DNA of 64,000 nucleotides from Solea solea (lineage: Eukaryota; Chordata; Actinopteri; Pleuronectiformes; Soleidae). Numbering within the stretch: position 1 is the first letter of the stretch; each line of letters begins with the position of its first letter. Where the stretch lies: contig NC_081140.1 in the NCBI RefSeq assembly GCF_958295425.1, positions 14,802,087 to 14,866,086 on the forward strand. The letters are read 5' to 3'. The notes under the pieces were generated by a model. The model did no database searches. It had not been told where the DNA came from and worked only from the letters and a program-made list of their open reading frames with translations. The position numbers were made by a program, and so were the translations under genes. Below are positions 25,401 to 40,176 of this stretch, piece by piece.

Positions 25401-27016
25401 AGGGTGAAATAGCAAAATGCTGAAAATGTTGGTGAAGCCGTCACACACCCAAGGGAGTGGATGTGTCTGTAGCCTACTGCAAGGAAAAATACCTCTTTCA
25501 GGCCTGTACAGCTGTTGTAAACTGAACTGCCCCACAGGACAAGAGCTGTTTTCTATCAGGAGTTACAGGCTGTAACCAGAGGCCAAGCCGTCCAGCGAGC
25601 AAACACTTCTGCATTCAATTAGAGCTAAAGCGGAGACGATGCTAGAACAGTAGGCTGGCATGTCTTATGCAGGCTACCTACTCGCCCCGTGCACACGCGT
25701 GCAGCTTGTAGTTGATGCATGCGTGCACATTTAACGGCTTTGCAAACCACAGTATTCACAAATAAGGACGAAAGAATGTAATAAAGTTTTCCTTTGCTTG
25801 TATCTCTTTCTCTCTCTGCTTCTCCTCCCCTCTCTCCCACAACAAGCTCCCCTTAAAGCCAGCACTGAAAGAAGAGTGTGTGTGTGTGTGTTCCTGCTCA
25901 AGTGGCGACTACCCTGCCAATATTCGACGGCAGCGTGGGAGCAGTAATGGTTGCTATCGTGGCTGCAATTATTATTATTTTTTTTAAATTTCATATTTTT
26001 ACATTTTACGTTCTAAATCATACTTTGCCGGTGACTTTGAGACGGTGAGAACTAAAAGGGGAAAAAGCGTTACAGAACAAATCAAAGCTTCAATAATGAC
26101 TTCACTGATTGTATTTCCACAGGTTGTCTGTGTGTGTGTGTGTGATGGGGCTGAGGTGTTCATTGGCTGACCTACAGCAGTTCTTCACTGGCAAGCTTTA
26201 TGTCCTCATCTACCAACTAAAGCTGCCAGCTGAAGAACTGTTGTGGTCGGCTCTTTCCTGTACCGAAGACTCCGTCCATCGCCGGGAGTGACACGAAGAT
26301 AATGACGGAATAGCAAATTCAGCCTCTGGCCACGCGGCATAAAATAACAAGCGCAGAACCTCACTGTCACTTATACGGCACGTTCATGTGTTCACATTCG
26401 CACCATGACACCTGCTGTATCATGTAACAAAAGTATTGCATCATGGAACCTATCTTGCTCATTTGGGTTATTTATTTTTTTTTTTTTATTGCGGCTGCCA
26501 TTGTTTTTAAAGGTATGTTATAACAAGGTTTTGGCACAACTGTGAGTTTCAGCTGGCTTGCATCATCCACAGAACTGCAGTGGCCTATAGTGAAACATCA
26601 GCAGTCAAAACTGTTTCCCTGTTTCAGCTCGTCATTAAAACTGTAAAAGAAAACAGTTTAAATTGATTTTTTTGTATGAAAGGAATTTAGTTTGATATCA
26701 CTTTAAGCGTGTTTACAAACAATTTAAACCAAAATAGTCAAGTCACATGTAGTTTTATGACACGTTCAGGAACAAAAGAATGCAAATCGAAATTGTCATT
26801 GAATAATAAAATGAATTACTAGTGAAGACAGTGGCTAGTATGTTCTCTGTTTATGTATTTACTTGTGTGTTCAATAAATCCAGAGAGACCCCCAAAACAA
26901 ATAGCATAAAAAAAAGAAACAAATGAACAGACAGCTGCAGTCTGCTGTCATCACCACGCTTCTGCTTTTATTCCTCCGTGCAGTGAAAGACAAAGGACAC
27001 TTCTCCTGCATAACAG

Positions 27017-27037
27017 CCCCCCCCCCCCCCCCCCCCC
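27017..27037. repeat. Poly-C tract
   Basis: About 21 consecutive cytosines. This is a likely place for assembly or length error. Confidence 0.9.
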
Positions 27038-28039
27038 ATATAGACACAGACTGACAGACATCTTGGCTGTGACCCTCGACTCTCATAAACCAAACTTCAA
27101 GAGAGAGGGCAATGCCCCGAGCAGGATATGAGCACAAACCTGTCCCTTTAAAAGCTGCCAGCCAAGCCAGAGTCAAACATAGGGAGGGAATGTTCTGGGG
27201 CCTTAACAAAACCAGATGCCCCAGCTTATGCTCCCTTTGCACACATGCTCTCAGCTGCCTTCTCTCACTCCTTTTAGCTCATTCTCAACACTGCAGATGG
27301 AACCAATGAGTGGACAGGCTCTCTTCTCCACTCCCTCTGAAATACACCATCTTCTTTATTAGCTACCTGCAATGTGGTCTTAGTCCTCTGTGTCCCAATC
27401 GCCTTATCCTCGTGTCTGCTCCTTGTGTCCTTATGCTTGGCAGACCTTTCCATCAACCCCCATCCACCCACCAATCCTCCCACAGTCCTGTGACAGACAC
27501 TGGCACACGTACAAACGTGGTTAAAAAGCAACATGGGATTATTCCACTCTCACTCCTGTACATCCTCTTTAAAGCAGCACTGCCAGTACCTTGCATTAAT
27601 GCACCATCGCAGTGCAATGCAAGCGTCAGGCCTTGACCTGTGTGTTGTGTCAATCTGTTTTAGGTCAGTGCCTGTCTGATCCATTCCCTGGGAACCGGCC
27701 TGTGAGTGCATTAAAAGATTGTGGAAGGAAGAATGCATGAGGCGTGTGGAGAGGAACGTTGAGTAAAATGAATCCACGTTACCCACCCAACAGGATGTGA
27801 TTATTGTGCTTTTGACTCGCATGCACATGCACGCACTCACATTTTCAGTGTTCTCGTCTTCCTCCATCCAGATATGCTACACCAGCGCCACTGTGACCTG
27901 TACCTGTGCCCTTTACGGCTGTTGTGCCAGCTTTGCAGGTTGAGGAAGCAGAACCCGCAGCATCCCAGGAGAGAACAGAGAGGAGCATGGGCAAGGAGCA
28001 AGGTCAAATAAAAGACAAAAGTTGTTTGTAATATATTGT

Positions 28040-28340
28040 TTGTTTTTTTTGGAAGTACTGTACTTTGTTACGTTTTAAATCACATTCATTACTGAGTAAA
28101 AAAACGTACCGGAAACTTTGGCAATGAATGATGAGGACATCATTTTGTCAGCACTTTAACTTGAAAGGTTTACCTTTAATTAAAAACAATTCATATGAGA
28201 TTTGTGTCCCCTTGTCCTTTTTGCACGACACAAGAAAGAACCCCAGCCTTGGTCAAAAAGTAACTAAGTAACTTTTACTCTGAGTACATTTTAAACAAGC
28301 TACTTTTTTACTTTAACTTGAGTACATTTTTTCCACCGCT
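28040..28340 (+). mobile_element. Interspersed repeat, family A, copy 1
   Basis: It shares 'gtaacttttactctgag', 'ctttaacttgagtacatt' and 'cagcactttaacttg' with the copies at 47170-47560 (minus) and 58436-58742/59202-59220 (plus). The family has no coding capacity. I cannot assign a superfamily. This copy has lost some internal sequence relative to the other two. Confidence 0.6.
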
Positions 28341-28608
28341 GCAAATATTAACATTAACATTCAGTATGTGACTGTATAGATGTTTGCTTGTTAAGCAGTA
28401 AACCACAGCATGTTGCTGCTCTAGGCTTATTGACTTAACTTACACACTTCCTGTGGGAGACGTATATTATACTGCCAGTGAGGAACATAAGCAATAATCT
28501 TCTTAAGGTGTGATGTCAGCAGTAATAACATGCCTTACTCAAGCAATTTACTGTAAATGAAGATGAGATAGTGACAATAGTAGTGCTGCACTATAATTTT
28601 TTCATAAG

Positions 28609-28610
<2 letters not shown>

Positions 28611-28640
<30 letters not shown>
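28611..28640. repeat. (TTA)n microsatellite
   Basis: About ten TTA triplets. Confidence 0.9.
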
Positions 28641-30498
28641 GTTCACTTCTGCAACAGCGTTCTCCGTTTAGTGGTGATTTTGATTTTCATGTGACTTAAT
28701 TTAGATGCCACAGTAAGCTACAGTACAATGTTTGTTCATATAATGCTTCATTTTAAAAAAAGCTGAAGTGGGAAAAAGTATTTTGTCCATTTATTGAGGA
28801 GCAGATATTTTACATTTTTCTTTCTTTAATCAATATCATATTCTGCTGAGAACGTCAGGAGGTTAGGTTCAAGTGTTGCAATGGTGGGGCTGCTTTAACT
28901 CAGTAAAACAAACATCCAGGAGTAAATAGAGAGAAAAACAAGTTGTTTTTATATAAAATGCTAATTTTAGTGTTTTACAAAGCCATAACTTCTAGACGTC
29001 AGTGTTGAAAATTGTCCGAGGTCATTTTGGTTTAAATTTTTAGACCAATTTGCTTGGACAAACATGACTCACTGATGCAGGTTTTCCTCCAACGGCTTTG
29101 GTCGCCACAGTGCCCTTTGGAATATACACGACCAGTCACATCTTTGAAATTAGAGTATAAACATGAGGTCACTGACACTGTCCTCGGAAAGTCAGAGAAA
29201 CTTCCTACTCTCCGAGTAGATAAAATGTGTAGATTGTGGAGATAGTATTTCAGGATGTATAAGAAACTGCTCTAATGTCTCTTATATATTATTTATTTCA
29301 TGGTAGTGCTAATGGACGAGGCGCGCATATCCTACTGTTGCGCCTGTGCAAGTGAGTGCACGTGTCATTCTGCATGCGTACAAGAATGATTAAATTGCAA
29401 GTGGGCAGTTGTGAGCCTGACATGGTTCCCTGGTGTAGCGTCTGCAATTTAGACCTTGTTAACTGCTCAGTCAAAGCAGGAGGAGTCTCCAAGGCCAGGT
29501 CTGAAGAGGTTTACAAACCTCTCCTAAATTCTTCCCTGTAGGTGAAATCATGTGAAAGCTGCTTAGGCAGATTATCCCTGCCTCGATGGCAGCTGGCAGA
29601 GATCCTTGGGAGTGCACCTGACTCAATACTGGTGGTGACGCAACAACAGCATGTGGCACAGTGTGCTCCCTCAATCCCCCATGACCTTTAGCCACAGAGG
29701 GAGAAGTGTGTCTTGTGGCTTTGAACACAGAGAGACAAAAATCTAATGCATCATTTCTCATATATCTTTTTTGGAAAAAATGAAAATAAACCATGATAAA
29801 GAGAAAGTTGCGAATGTATAGGCAAACATGTTGAAGGGAATTCTGTTTTAGAGCAAGTGTTTGTGTCTGTTTGACTGAATATGCAACTGTGATATCCCAT
29901 AATTCTTTTTTTTCTTCCATGTAATGATGTGTGAATGTATTAAACATGAAAGTTAATATAGTTCTCTTGCTGTGAACTTGTCAGCTGGACTTGCCATGTT
30001 GACAGGTATAAAAAAACATTGTTGTATGTGTAAATCCAGCTGAACCGTATTTTGTAATGTGGTCTGTAATGTGATATAATTGATTTATTCCTGGCAGCTT
30101 CGTTGTGACATTCAAAGCTTTTCTCACATGTGCTTGATTTGTCAGGCAGTGGCGGTTAGAAAAAAGGGGATTCAAAGTGTCATTTTAATGAAGTGTGGGC
30201 AGACGTAAAGGAATCCTCTCCCAGCAAATGTATTTTAATGAGATCTCAGGTTGAACATCACCTCATAAAAACACAATGTGCTGAAAACACACAAGTTTCA
30301 TTACATTTATGGGAGTACATGAAGTTTCACATCTTTGCCAGGTACAATAAGGAGGAGAAACATCAGTGGCAGTAGTTTACTGTAAACTATTGTTTTCTTT
30401 TCAGCTGATGCCGAGGTAAACTGTTCTCCAACAACAATATCTGCAGCCGTCACACTGTCTGGACAACAGCTGGAAACTTTGATTTAAACACCAGGAAA

Positions 30499-30512
30499 TA
30501 TACATATATATA

Positions 30513-30545
<33 letters not shown>
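30499..30545. repeat. (TA)n microsatellite
   Basis: About 45 bases of TA with one TTT interruption. Confidence 0.9.
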
Positions 30546-30548
<3 letters not shown>

Positions 30549-31573
30549 TATTTTCTGCTGTGAATCCCAACAGAGAAATGTGAAGTGGTCTGGCAAGTGA
30601 GAGACGCAATAAAAAGGATGTAACTGTGTAAAGATTTTTAGAGGCTTTCTCTGCTTTTATTGTTGTTTTATTTAGTCAGTTTCATGATGCATAAAGCTGC
30701 CAGGAACGCAAAATCAAAGAATGGCACATGCATTCAAAATATATAAATCCTTACTGAATGTTATTATAGAACAGTTATTGTTGTCAAAAAAAAACTTTTA
30801 CATAAATACGGAAGAAAGAAAACAGTAATTAAGCAAATTGACATGTTAATATTAACGTGTACAGATGCCTTAGGGAATCAACTGCTATGAAAAATAGTAT
30901 TCATTTAATTATTGTATATAGATATAAAGGTATTACATATGAAAGTCCTTCTTCGACGTTTGTTATGATCATCTTGTCCCTACGATAGAAATAAAGTTAC
31001 ATTATTAATGAATACAGTGTCTAGAGAGGATTCTCTGTCTCTCTGGGTAGAAAATAAGTGGATTAATAAGGGCATTCATTAACTCGATAGTACAAATCTG
31101 TGAAATACACAATCATGTCAGCAGGTTGCTCATGAGAGTTGAAGAGTAATTGTGAAAATGTCAGTGGCTGAAATGTGGTGAGGTCTGGTTTGTCTCATGC
31201 TGTCGTGCTTCACAGTTGCACAGTCTGGTTCTGAATGTGGAAGATTTATCACTGTGGTTGTCTGCTTGTCTCATCAAGCTGTTTTATGTGCTGCTGCCCT
31301 GCTTTGATAAATGGGTAATGAATTATGCAATTTATTGGGACAGTCAATAACTTTCTTTGTGGATTTTTGTCATATTTCATTGTACAATGGCAGATGGGAG
31401 AAAAAACAGGGACGGTTGAATACATCACCTGAATCTCTGTAAAAAAAAAAAAAAGCAAAAAGGTTCCATATTTATATTCGATTATTATATTATGGCTGCC
31501 ATTGACTGCTATAGAACGGAAGTATTAGGGCCACATGTAAAAAGATTCTTTGGAAAGTTACTTTTCTTTGTTT

Positions 31574-32209
31574 TAATGGTTTTTTACACGTGGCTCTTTC
31601 GTAGGAATTTGATTAGTAATTTGTAATGGAGAACACTAAGCAGCACACAAATGTTTAACTTTTAATCCTGCATTTCTCATAGGTCATATTTCTAATGCTA
31701 AATCAAAATGGCTGGCAGCCAATGAGTTAAGTGTCTTTTTTCTCATGAATATGGAAATCCTAACCGGAAGAGTATTAGGGCCACAAAAGTAAAACAAATT
31801 CCGACTTTTTTTTTCTGAGAATTCTGCCTTCAATCTCAGAATTCTACTTATTTTCTCAGAATTCGGACCTTAATCTCAGAATTCTACTTTATTCTCAGAA
31901 TTCTGGCTTTAATCTCAGAATTCGACTTTTTTCTCAGAACTCTGACCTTAATCTCAGAATTCCAACTTCAATCTCAGAATTCTACTTATTTTCTCAGAAT
32001 TCGGAAATTTAATCTCAGAATTTTGACTTTAATCTGAGAATCTTTTTTTCTCAGAATTCTGACTTCAATCACAGAATTCATTTATTTATTTTTCTTAGTT
32101 TCAATAGTTTTTTATACATGTGGCTCTTTCGTAGGAATTTGATTAGTAAGTGGAAAACATTAAGCAGCACACAAATGTTTAAATTTTAATCCTGCATTTC
32201 TCATAGGTC
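31574..32209. repeat. 'CTCAGAATTC' minisatellite between two direct copies of its flank
   Basis: From about 31816 to 32080 a unit of 18-20 bp carrying CTCAGAATTC (an EcoRI-type GAATTC) repeats about 13 times with mismatches. The left flank (31574-31686) and right flank (32102-32209) are near-identical direct copies sharing 'gtggctctttcgtaggaat' and 'cctgcatttctcatagg'. The locus is therefore a duplicated segment with a minisatellite between the copies, or an element with long terminal direct repeats. Confidence 0.8.
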
Positions 32210-32619
32210 AGACATTAAAATGACATTAAATGTGTCAGAAAAAGTTTAAAGTTTGATTTACAATCAATGTACTGTGCAAGCAGGGATTGAGAGATTATTG
32301 TAGGCTACACAAAAACTCACTACAGTGCTGAAGCCAGAAAGCATGCTGTCTCACAGGGGCCCGATCCATGATGTGTTCCACACACTGCAGCAGATACTTG
32401 GCTGACACTGAGCTCCCGAAATAGATGTTAGGTCCAGATAGGTGGGCTGAGAGGGGAAGAGACAGAAAGTGGGAAACAAAGTAAGAGTGGGATGGAGGAT
32501 AGTGTAACAAAGGGACAGATGAGTGGTTTTATATGTCTGCAATCTGCTGCCTCTACACTGTACTCCTATTACACCGTGTGTGTGTGCGTGCATGCACTTG
32601 TTACCTCTTTAAGACTTTT

Positions 32620-32800
32620 TCCGGCACATATATACAGGACAAGTAGTCCTCATGGGGACCTAAACCTAGTCCTAATGAGGCAGAACCTCATTTCTGAGGA
32701 ACTGGATAAATTTAGGGCTACACTTTGAATTGTGGTTAGGTTAATATTAGGATTAAGCATTAATTTGCTATGGTGAGGGACACTTTATTTAGACTGTCCA
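32620..32800 (+). mobile_element. Interspersed repeat, family B
   Basis: It contains 'tcctcatggggacctaaa', 'gtggttaggttaatattagg' and a trailing (GT)n. The complementary motifs occur, interrupted by a SINE, at 54225-54665. It has no coding capacity. Confidence 0.45.
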
Positions 32801-32820
32801 AATGAATAGGAGTCAATGTA

Positions 32821-32826
<6 letters not shown>

Positions 32827-32853
<27 letters not shown>
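32827..32853. repeat. (GT)n microsatellite
   Basis: Uninterrupted GT dinucleotides following the family B repeat. Confidence 0.9.
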
Positions 32854-33333
32854 CCTGTCTGGTCAGTCTGGTGATGCTCCTCAGTGAAGGCCCATTACAT
32901 AATAGTTTGGAAAGTCTAAGCTGTAGTCGTCAGATTGTTGTGATGGGCAGACAGACAGGCACACACAAAGAGAGAGACACGTGTGACATGTTCCTCTCGT
33001 TAATGAAGCCGAACACAGAGGCCCATACATGTCTATGTGCAGAAGTGGGCCAAAGAGAGTGAAGGCTTACTCAACAGAGTTATAAATAACTAGATGGCCT
33101 GGACCTTAAGACGGTTTTGTCTGGGTGGAGGGCTCTCGGAGTTCAATGTAACCTGACAACTTAATCCCTTGTGAAAAAAAAAAGAGAGAGACAGGAAGAG
33201 GAAGAGTGGTGAACGTGGGCCTGGATTTCTAAGCTACTGTTGCTTATTAGCACTAAGAGTAGGACGACAAACTCTCGCTCGCTTTTTGGATACAGTTCAG
33301 CTTGTGATGCACATGTGGATACAGTGGTCATAA

Positions 33334-33355
33334 ACACACACACACACACACACAC
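33334..33355. repeat. (CA)n microsatellite
   Basis: Uninterrupted CA dinucleotides about 250 bp before the large tandem array. Confidence 0.9.
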
Positions 33356-35760
33356 AGTCCTCTGCTTCTGTACACGTCTACCACATGATACTGTAAACTA
33401 TAGTCACGTTATTGGATTAAAGAAATAGTTTGACATTTTGAGGAAAACATATTTCCTTTCATGCTGAGAATTAGATACTCGGATAAATATCACCATGGAG
33501 TCGCTGCTTGTCTGGTAACCATTGTGGCTAAATTCATGAAGTAACTGTGCTTAGCTAAGATATCACTACAATGACAAATCTATATGCCCTCTATAAAAAA
33601 GATTTTGTACGACATACTATACTATGACATTTTTGAGTGGTTTTGAACGACATACTCTCTTTAGTATGACTTTTGGAGTCTTTTTGAACGACATACTATA
33701 GTGCGACTTTTTTGAGTGGATTTGGACAACATACTAGTAGGACCTTTGGAGTCTTTTTGGACGACATACTATAGTATGACTTTTTTGGGGTGATTTTGGA
33801 CAAAAACTCTAGTATGACTTTTTTGAGTGATTATAGACGACATACTATAGTATGATTTTTTTGATTGATATTGGATAACATATATACTATGACTTTTTTG
33901 GGTGATTTTGGACAACATGTATAATATGACTTTTTTGAGTAATTTTGGACAACATACTTATAGTATAACCTTTTTAGGTGATTTTGGACGACATACTATA
34001 CTATGACTTTTTAGGTGATTTTGGACGACATACTATACTATGACTTTTTTGACTGATTTTGGACGACATACTATACTATCTTTTTTGACTGATTTTGGAC
34101 GACATACTATACTATGACTTTTTTGACTGATTTTGGACGACATACTATACTATGACTTTTTGGACTGATTTTGGACGAAATACTATACTATGACATTTTT
34201 GACTGATTTTGGACGACATACTATACTATGACTTTTTTGACTGATTTTGGACGACATACTATACTATGACATTTTTGACTGATTTTGGACGACATACTAT
34301 ACTATGACTTTTTTGACTGATTTTGGACGACATACTATACTATGATATATTTGACATATTTTGGACAACATACTATACTATGACCTTTTTTTGACTGATT
34401 TTGGACGACATACTATACTATGACTTTTTTGACTGATTTTGGATAACATACTATACTATGACTTTTTTGACTGATTTTGGACGACATACTATACTATGAC
34501 ATTTTTGACAGATGTAGGACGACATAATGTACTATGACATTATTGTCAGATTTTGGACGACATACTATACTATGACATTTTTAGGTGATTTTGGACGACA
34601 TACTATACTATGACTTTTTTGACTGATTTTGGACGACATACTATACTATGATATATTTGACATATTTTGGACAACATACTATACTATGACTTTTTTGACT
34701 GATTTTGGACGACATACTATATACTATGACATTTTTGTCAGATTTTGGACGACATACTATACTATGACTTTTTTGACTGATTTTGGACAACATACTATAC
34801 TATGACATATTTGACATATTTTGGACAACATACTATACTATGACTTTTTTGACTGATTTTGGACGACATACTATACTATGACTTTTTTGACTGATTTTGG
34901 ACGACATACTATACTATGACATTTTTGACAGATTTTGGACTACATACTATACTATGTCTTTTTTGACAGGTTTTTTGACGACATACTATACTATGACATT
35001 TTTGTCAGATTTTGGACGACATACTATACTATGTCTTTTTTGACAGGTTTTTTGACGACATACTATACTATGACATTTTTGTCAGATTTTGGACGACATA
35101 CTATACTATGACTTTTTTGACTGATTTTGGACGACATACTATACTATGACTTTTTGGACTGATTTTGGACGACATACTATACTATGACATTTTTGACTGA
35201 TTTTGGACGACATACTATACTATGACTTTTTTGACTGATTTTGGACGACATACTATACTATGACTTTTTTGACTGATTTTGGACGACATACTATACTATG
35301 ACGTTTTTGACTGATTTTGGACGACATACTATACTATGACTTTTTTGACTGATTTTGGACGACATACTATACTATGACGTTTTTGACTGATTTTGGACGA
35401 CATACTATACTATGACTTTTTTGACTGATTTTGGACGACATACTATACTGTGACTTTTTTGACTGATTTTGGACGACATACTATACTATGACATTTTTGA
35501 CAGATTTTGGACGACATACTATACTATGACATTTTTGACTGATTTTGGACGACATACTATACTATGACATTTTTGTCAGATTTTGCACGACATACTATAC
35601 TATGACATTTTTGACAGATTTTGGACGACATACTATACTATGACTTTTTTGACTGATTTTGGAGGACATACTATATACTATGACATTTTTGTCCGATTTT
35701 GGATGACATACTATACTATGACTTTTTTGACAGATTTTGGACGACATACTATACTATGAT

Positions 35761-35935
35761 ATTATAAGTGATTTGTGGACATGTAGATACTCAGTTGGCT
35801 CAGTGGTTTGTGTTACTCCTGTTCAAAACCAACCCTTAAGGAACACTGGTTCAAATCCCATCATGGACAGATAACAAAAACAATTTTGGTTCATTTCGGA
35901 CTACACACCATACTATCACTTTTATGACAGATTTC
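35761..35935 (+). repeat. tRNA-like module inside the 38-bp array, copy 1
   Basis: This non-38-bp segment of about 175 bp carries TGGCTCAGTGG at 35796-35806, a perfect match to the Pol III A-box consensus TRGYNNANNGG. GTTCAAATC at 35849-35857 is a perfect B box (GWTCRANNC). The order and the 'ggttcaaatcccatcatgg' context match the head of tRNA-derived SINEs. It lacks a SINE body or tail and is flanked by array units. It was probably a SINE fragment captured before array expansion. Confidence 0.75.
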
Positions 35936-38900
35936 GGACGACATACTATACTATGACTTTTTTGACTGAGTTTGGACGACATACGATACTATGACATTTG
36001 TCAGATTTTGGACGACATACTATACTATGACATTTGTGTCAGATTTTGGACGACATACTATACTATGACTTTTTTGACTGATTTTGGACGACAAACTATA
36101 CTATGACATTTTTGACAGATTTTGGAAAACATACTATACTCTGACATTTTTGACTGATTTTGGACGACATACTATACTCTGACATTTTTGACTGATTTTG
36201 GACGACATACTATACTATGACTTTTTTGACTGATTTTGGACGACATACTATACTATGACTTTTTTGACTGATTTTGGACGACATACTATACTATGACTTT
36301 TTTTACTGATTTTGGACGACATACTATACTATGACCTTTTTGACAGATTTTGGACGACATACTTTACTATGACATTTTTGTCAGATTTTGGACGACATAC
36401 TATACTATGACATATTTGACATATTTTGGACAGCATACTATACTATGACTTTTTTGACTGATTTTGGACGACATACTATACTATGACTTTTTTGACTGAT
36501 TTTGGACGACATACTATACTATGACTTTTTTGACTGATTTTGGACGACATACTATACTATGACATTTTTGACAGATTTTGGACGACATACTATACAATGA
36601 CATTTTTGACTGATTTTTGACAACATACTATACTATGACATATTTGACATATTTTGGACAGCATACTATACTATGACTTTTTTGACTGATTTTGGACGAC
36701 ATACTATACTATGACTTTTTTGACTGATTTTGGACGAAATACTATACTATGACTTTTTTGACTGATTTTGGACGACATACTATACTATGACATTTTTGAC
36801 AGATTTTGGACGACATACTATACAATGACATTTTTGACTGATTTTGGACAACATACTATACTATGACTTTTTTGACTGATTTTGGACGACATACTATACT
36901 ATGACATTTTTGTCAGATTTTGGACGACATACTATATACTATGACATTTTTGTCAGATTTTGGACGACATACTATACTATGACTTTTTTGACTGATTTTG
37001 GACAACATACTATACTATGACATATTTGACATATTTTGGACAACATACTATACTATGATATATTTGACATATTTTGGACAACATACTATACTATGACTTT
37101 TTTGACTGATTTTGGACGACATACTATACTATGACATTTTTGTCAGATTTTGGACGACATACTATACTATGACTTTTTTGACTGATTTTGGACAACATAC
37201 TATACTATGACATATTTGACATATTTTGGACAACATACTATACTATGACTTTTTTGACTGATTTTGGACGACATACTATACTATGACTTTTTTGACTGAT
37301 TTTGGACGACATACTATACTATGACATTTTTGACAGATTTTGGACTACATACTATACTATGTCTTTTTTGACAGGTTTTTTGACGACATACTATACTATG
37401 ACATTTTTGTCAGATTTTGGACGACATACTATACTATGTCTTTTTTGACAGGTTTTTTGACGACATACTATACTATGACATTTTTGTCAGATTTTGGACG
37501 ACATACTATACTATGACATTTTTGACTGATTTTGGACGACATACTATACTATGACTTTTTTGACAGATTTTGGACGACATACTATACTATGACCTTTTTG
37601 ACAGATTTTGGACAACATACTATACTATGTCTTTTTTGACAGGTTTTTTGACGACATACTATACTATGACATTTTTGTCAGATTTTGGACGACATACTAT
37701 ACTATGACTTTTTTGACTGATTTTGGACGACATACTATACTATGACTTTTTTGACTGATTTTGGACGACATACTATACTATGACATTTTTGACTGATTTT
37801 GGACGACATACTATACTATGACTTTTTTGACAGATTTTGGACGACATACTATACTATGACTTTTTTTTACTGATTTTGGACGACATACTATACTATGACC
37901 TTTTTGACAGATTTTGGACGACATACTATACTATGATATATTTGACATATTTTGGACAACATACTATACTATGACCTTTTTTTGACTGATTTTGGACGAC
38001 ATACTATACTATGACTTTTTTGACTGATTTTGGACGACATACTATACTATGACTTTTTTGACTGATTTTGGACAACATACTATACTATGACTTTTTTGAC
38101 TGATTTTGGACAACATACTATACTACGACTTTTTTGACAGATTTTGGACGACATACTATACTATGACTTTTTTTACTGATTTTGGACGACATACTATACT
38201 ATGACCTTTTTGACAGATTTTGGACAACATACTATACTATGTCTTTTTTGACAGGTTTTTTGACGACATACTATACTATGACATTTTTGTCAGATTTTGG
38301 ACGACATACTATACTATGACTTTTTTGACTGATTTTGGATAACATACTATACTATGACTTTTTTGACTGATTTTGGACGACATACTATACTATGACATTT
38401 TTGACAGATGTAGGACGACATACTATACTATGACTTTTTTGACTGATTTTGGACAACATACTATACTATGACATATTTGACATATTTTGGACAACATACT
38501 ATACTATGATATATTTGACATATTTTGGACAACATACTATACTATGACTTTTTTGACTGATTTTGGACGACATACTATACTATGACATTTTTGTCAGATT
38601 TTGGACGACATACTATACTATGACTTTTTTGACTGATTTTGGACAACATACTATACTATGACATATTTGACATATTTTGGACAACATACTATACTATGAC
38701 TTTTTTGACTGATTTTGGACGACAAACTATACTATGTCTTTTTTGACAGATTTTGGACGACATACTATACTATGACATTTTTGACAGATTTTGGACTACA
38801 TACTATACTATGTCTTTTTTGACAGGTTTTTTGACGACATACTATACTATGACATTTTTGTCAGATTTTGGACGACATACTATACTATGACTTTTTTGAC

Positions 38901-40001
38901 TGATTTTGGACGACATACTATACTATGACTTTTTTGACTGATTTTGGACGACATACTATACTATGACTTTTTTTTACTGATTTTGGACGACATACTATAC
39001 TATGACCTTTTTGACAGATTTTGGACGACATACTATACTATGATATATTTGACATATTTTGGACAACATACTATACTATGACCTTTTTTTGACTGATTTT
39101 GGACGACATACTATACTATGACTTTTTTGACTGATTTTGGACGACATACTATACTATGACTTTTTTGACTGATTTTGGACAACATACTATACTATGACAT
39201 ATTTGTCAGATTTTGCACGACATACTATACTATGACATTTTTGACAGATTTTGGACGACATACTATACTATGACTTTTTTTTACTGATTTTGGACGACAT
39301 ACTATACTATGACCTTTTTGACAGATTTTGGACGACATACTATACTATGATATATTTGACATATTTTGGACAACATACTATACTATGACCTTTTTTTGAC
39401 TGATTTTGGACGACATACTATACTATGACTTTTTTGACTGATTTTGGACGACATACTATACTATGACTTTTTTGACTGATTTTGGACAACATACTATACT
39501 ATGACATATTTGTCAGATTTTGCACGACATACTATACTATGACATTTTTGACAGATTTTGGACGACATACTATACTATGACTTTTTTGACTGATTTTGGA
39601 CGACATACTATACTATGACATTTTTGACTGATTTTGGACGACATACTATACTATGACTTTTTTGACTGATTTTGGACGACATACTATACTGTGACTTTTT
39701 TGACTTATTTTGGACGACATACTATACTATGACATTTTTGACAGATTTTGGACGACATACTATACTATGACATTTTTGACTGATTTTGGACGACATACTA
39801 TACTATGACATTTTTGTCAGATTTTGCACGACATACTATACTATGACATTTTTGACAGATTTTGGACGACATACTATACTATGACTTTTTTGACTGATTT
39901 TGGAGGACATACTATATACTATGACATTTTTGTCCGATTTTGGATGACATACTATACTATGACTTTTTTGACAGATTTTGGACGACATACTATACTATGA
40001 T

Positions 40002-40176
40002 ATTATAAGTGATTTGTGGACATGTAGATACTCAGTTGGCTCAGTGGTTTGTGTTACTCCTGTTCAAAACCAACCCTTAAGGAACACTGGTTCAAATCCC
40101 ATCATGGACAGATAACAAAAACAATTTTGGTTCATTTCGGACTACACACCATACTATCACTTTTATGACAGATTTC
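40002..40176 (+). repeat. tRNA-like module inside the 38-bp array, copy 2
   Basis: It appears identical to copy 1 where compared, at an offset of exactly 4241 bp, including the A box (40037-40047) and B box (40090-40098). Neighbouring rare unit variants repeat at the same offset, so the module was copied as part of a larger block and did not insert twice. Confidence 0.8.

Larger units (their letters stand above)
15442..33600. other. Non-coding stretch, possible large intron
   Basis: No coding exon is recognisable over about 18 kb on either strand. It holds many GT/CA microsatellites, homopolymer runs and AT-rich unique sequence. A CpG-richer block lies at about 22140-22600. Two interspersed repeats (28040-28340, 32620-32800) and a duplicated minisatellite locus (31574-32209) are listed separately. 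If the candidate exon ending at 15441 is real, this is the start of its first coding intron. Confidence 0.55.

Noticed and set aside
27987..28002. ATG followed by a Met-Gly-Lys-Glu-Gln frame and a GT, resembling the first coding exon of a CASKIN gene
   Set aside because: Only five residues match, the donor (GTCAAA) is weak, and no ankyrin-repeat exons follow anywhere downstream.
29471..29947. 158-codon open frame, minus strand
   Set aside because: No motifs, and composition typical of random AT-rich DNA.
35761..35935. Functional tRNA gene
   Set aside because: A and B boxes are present, but I could not fold a proper acceptor stem or anticodon arm. It fits a tRNA-derived SINE head better.
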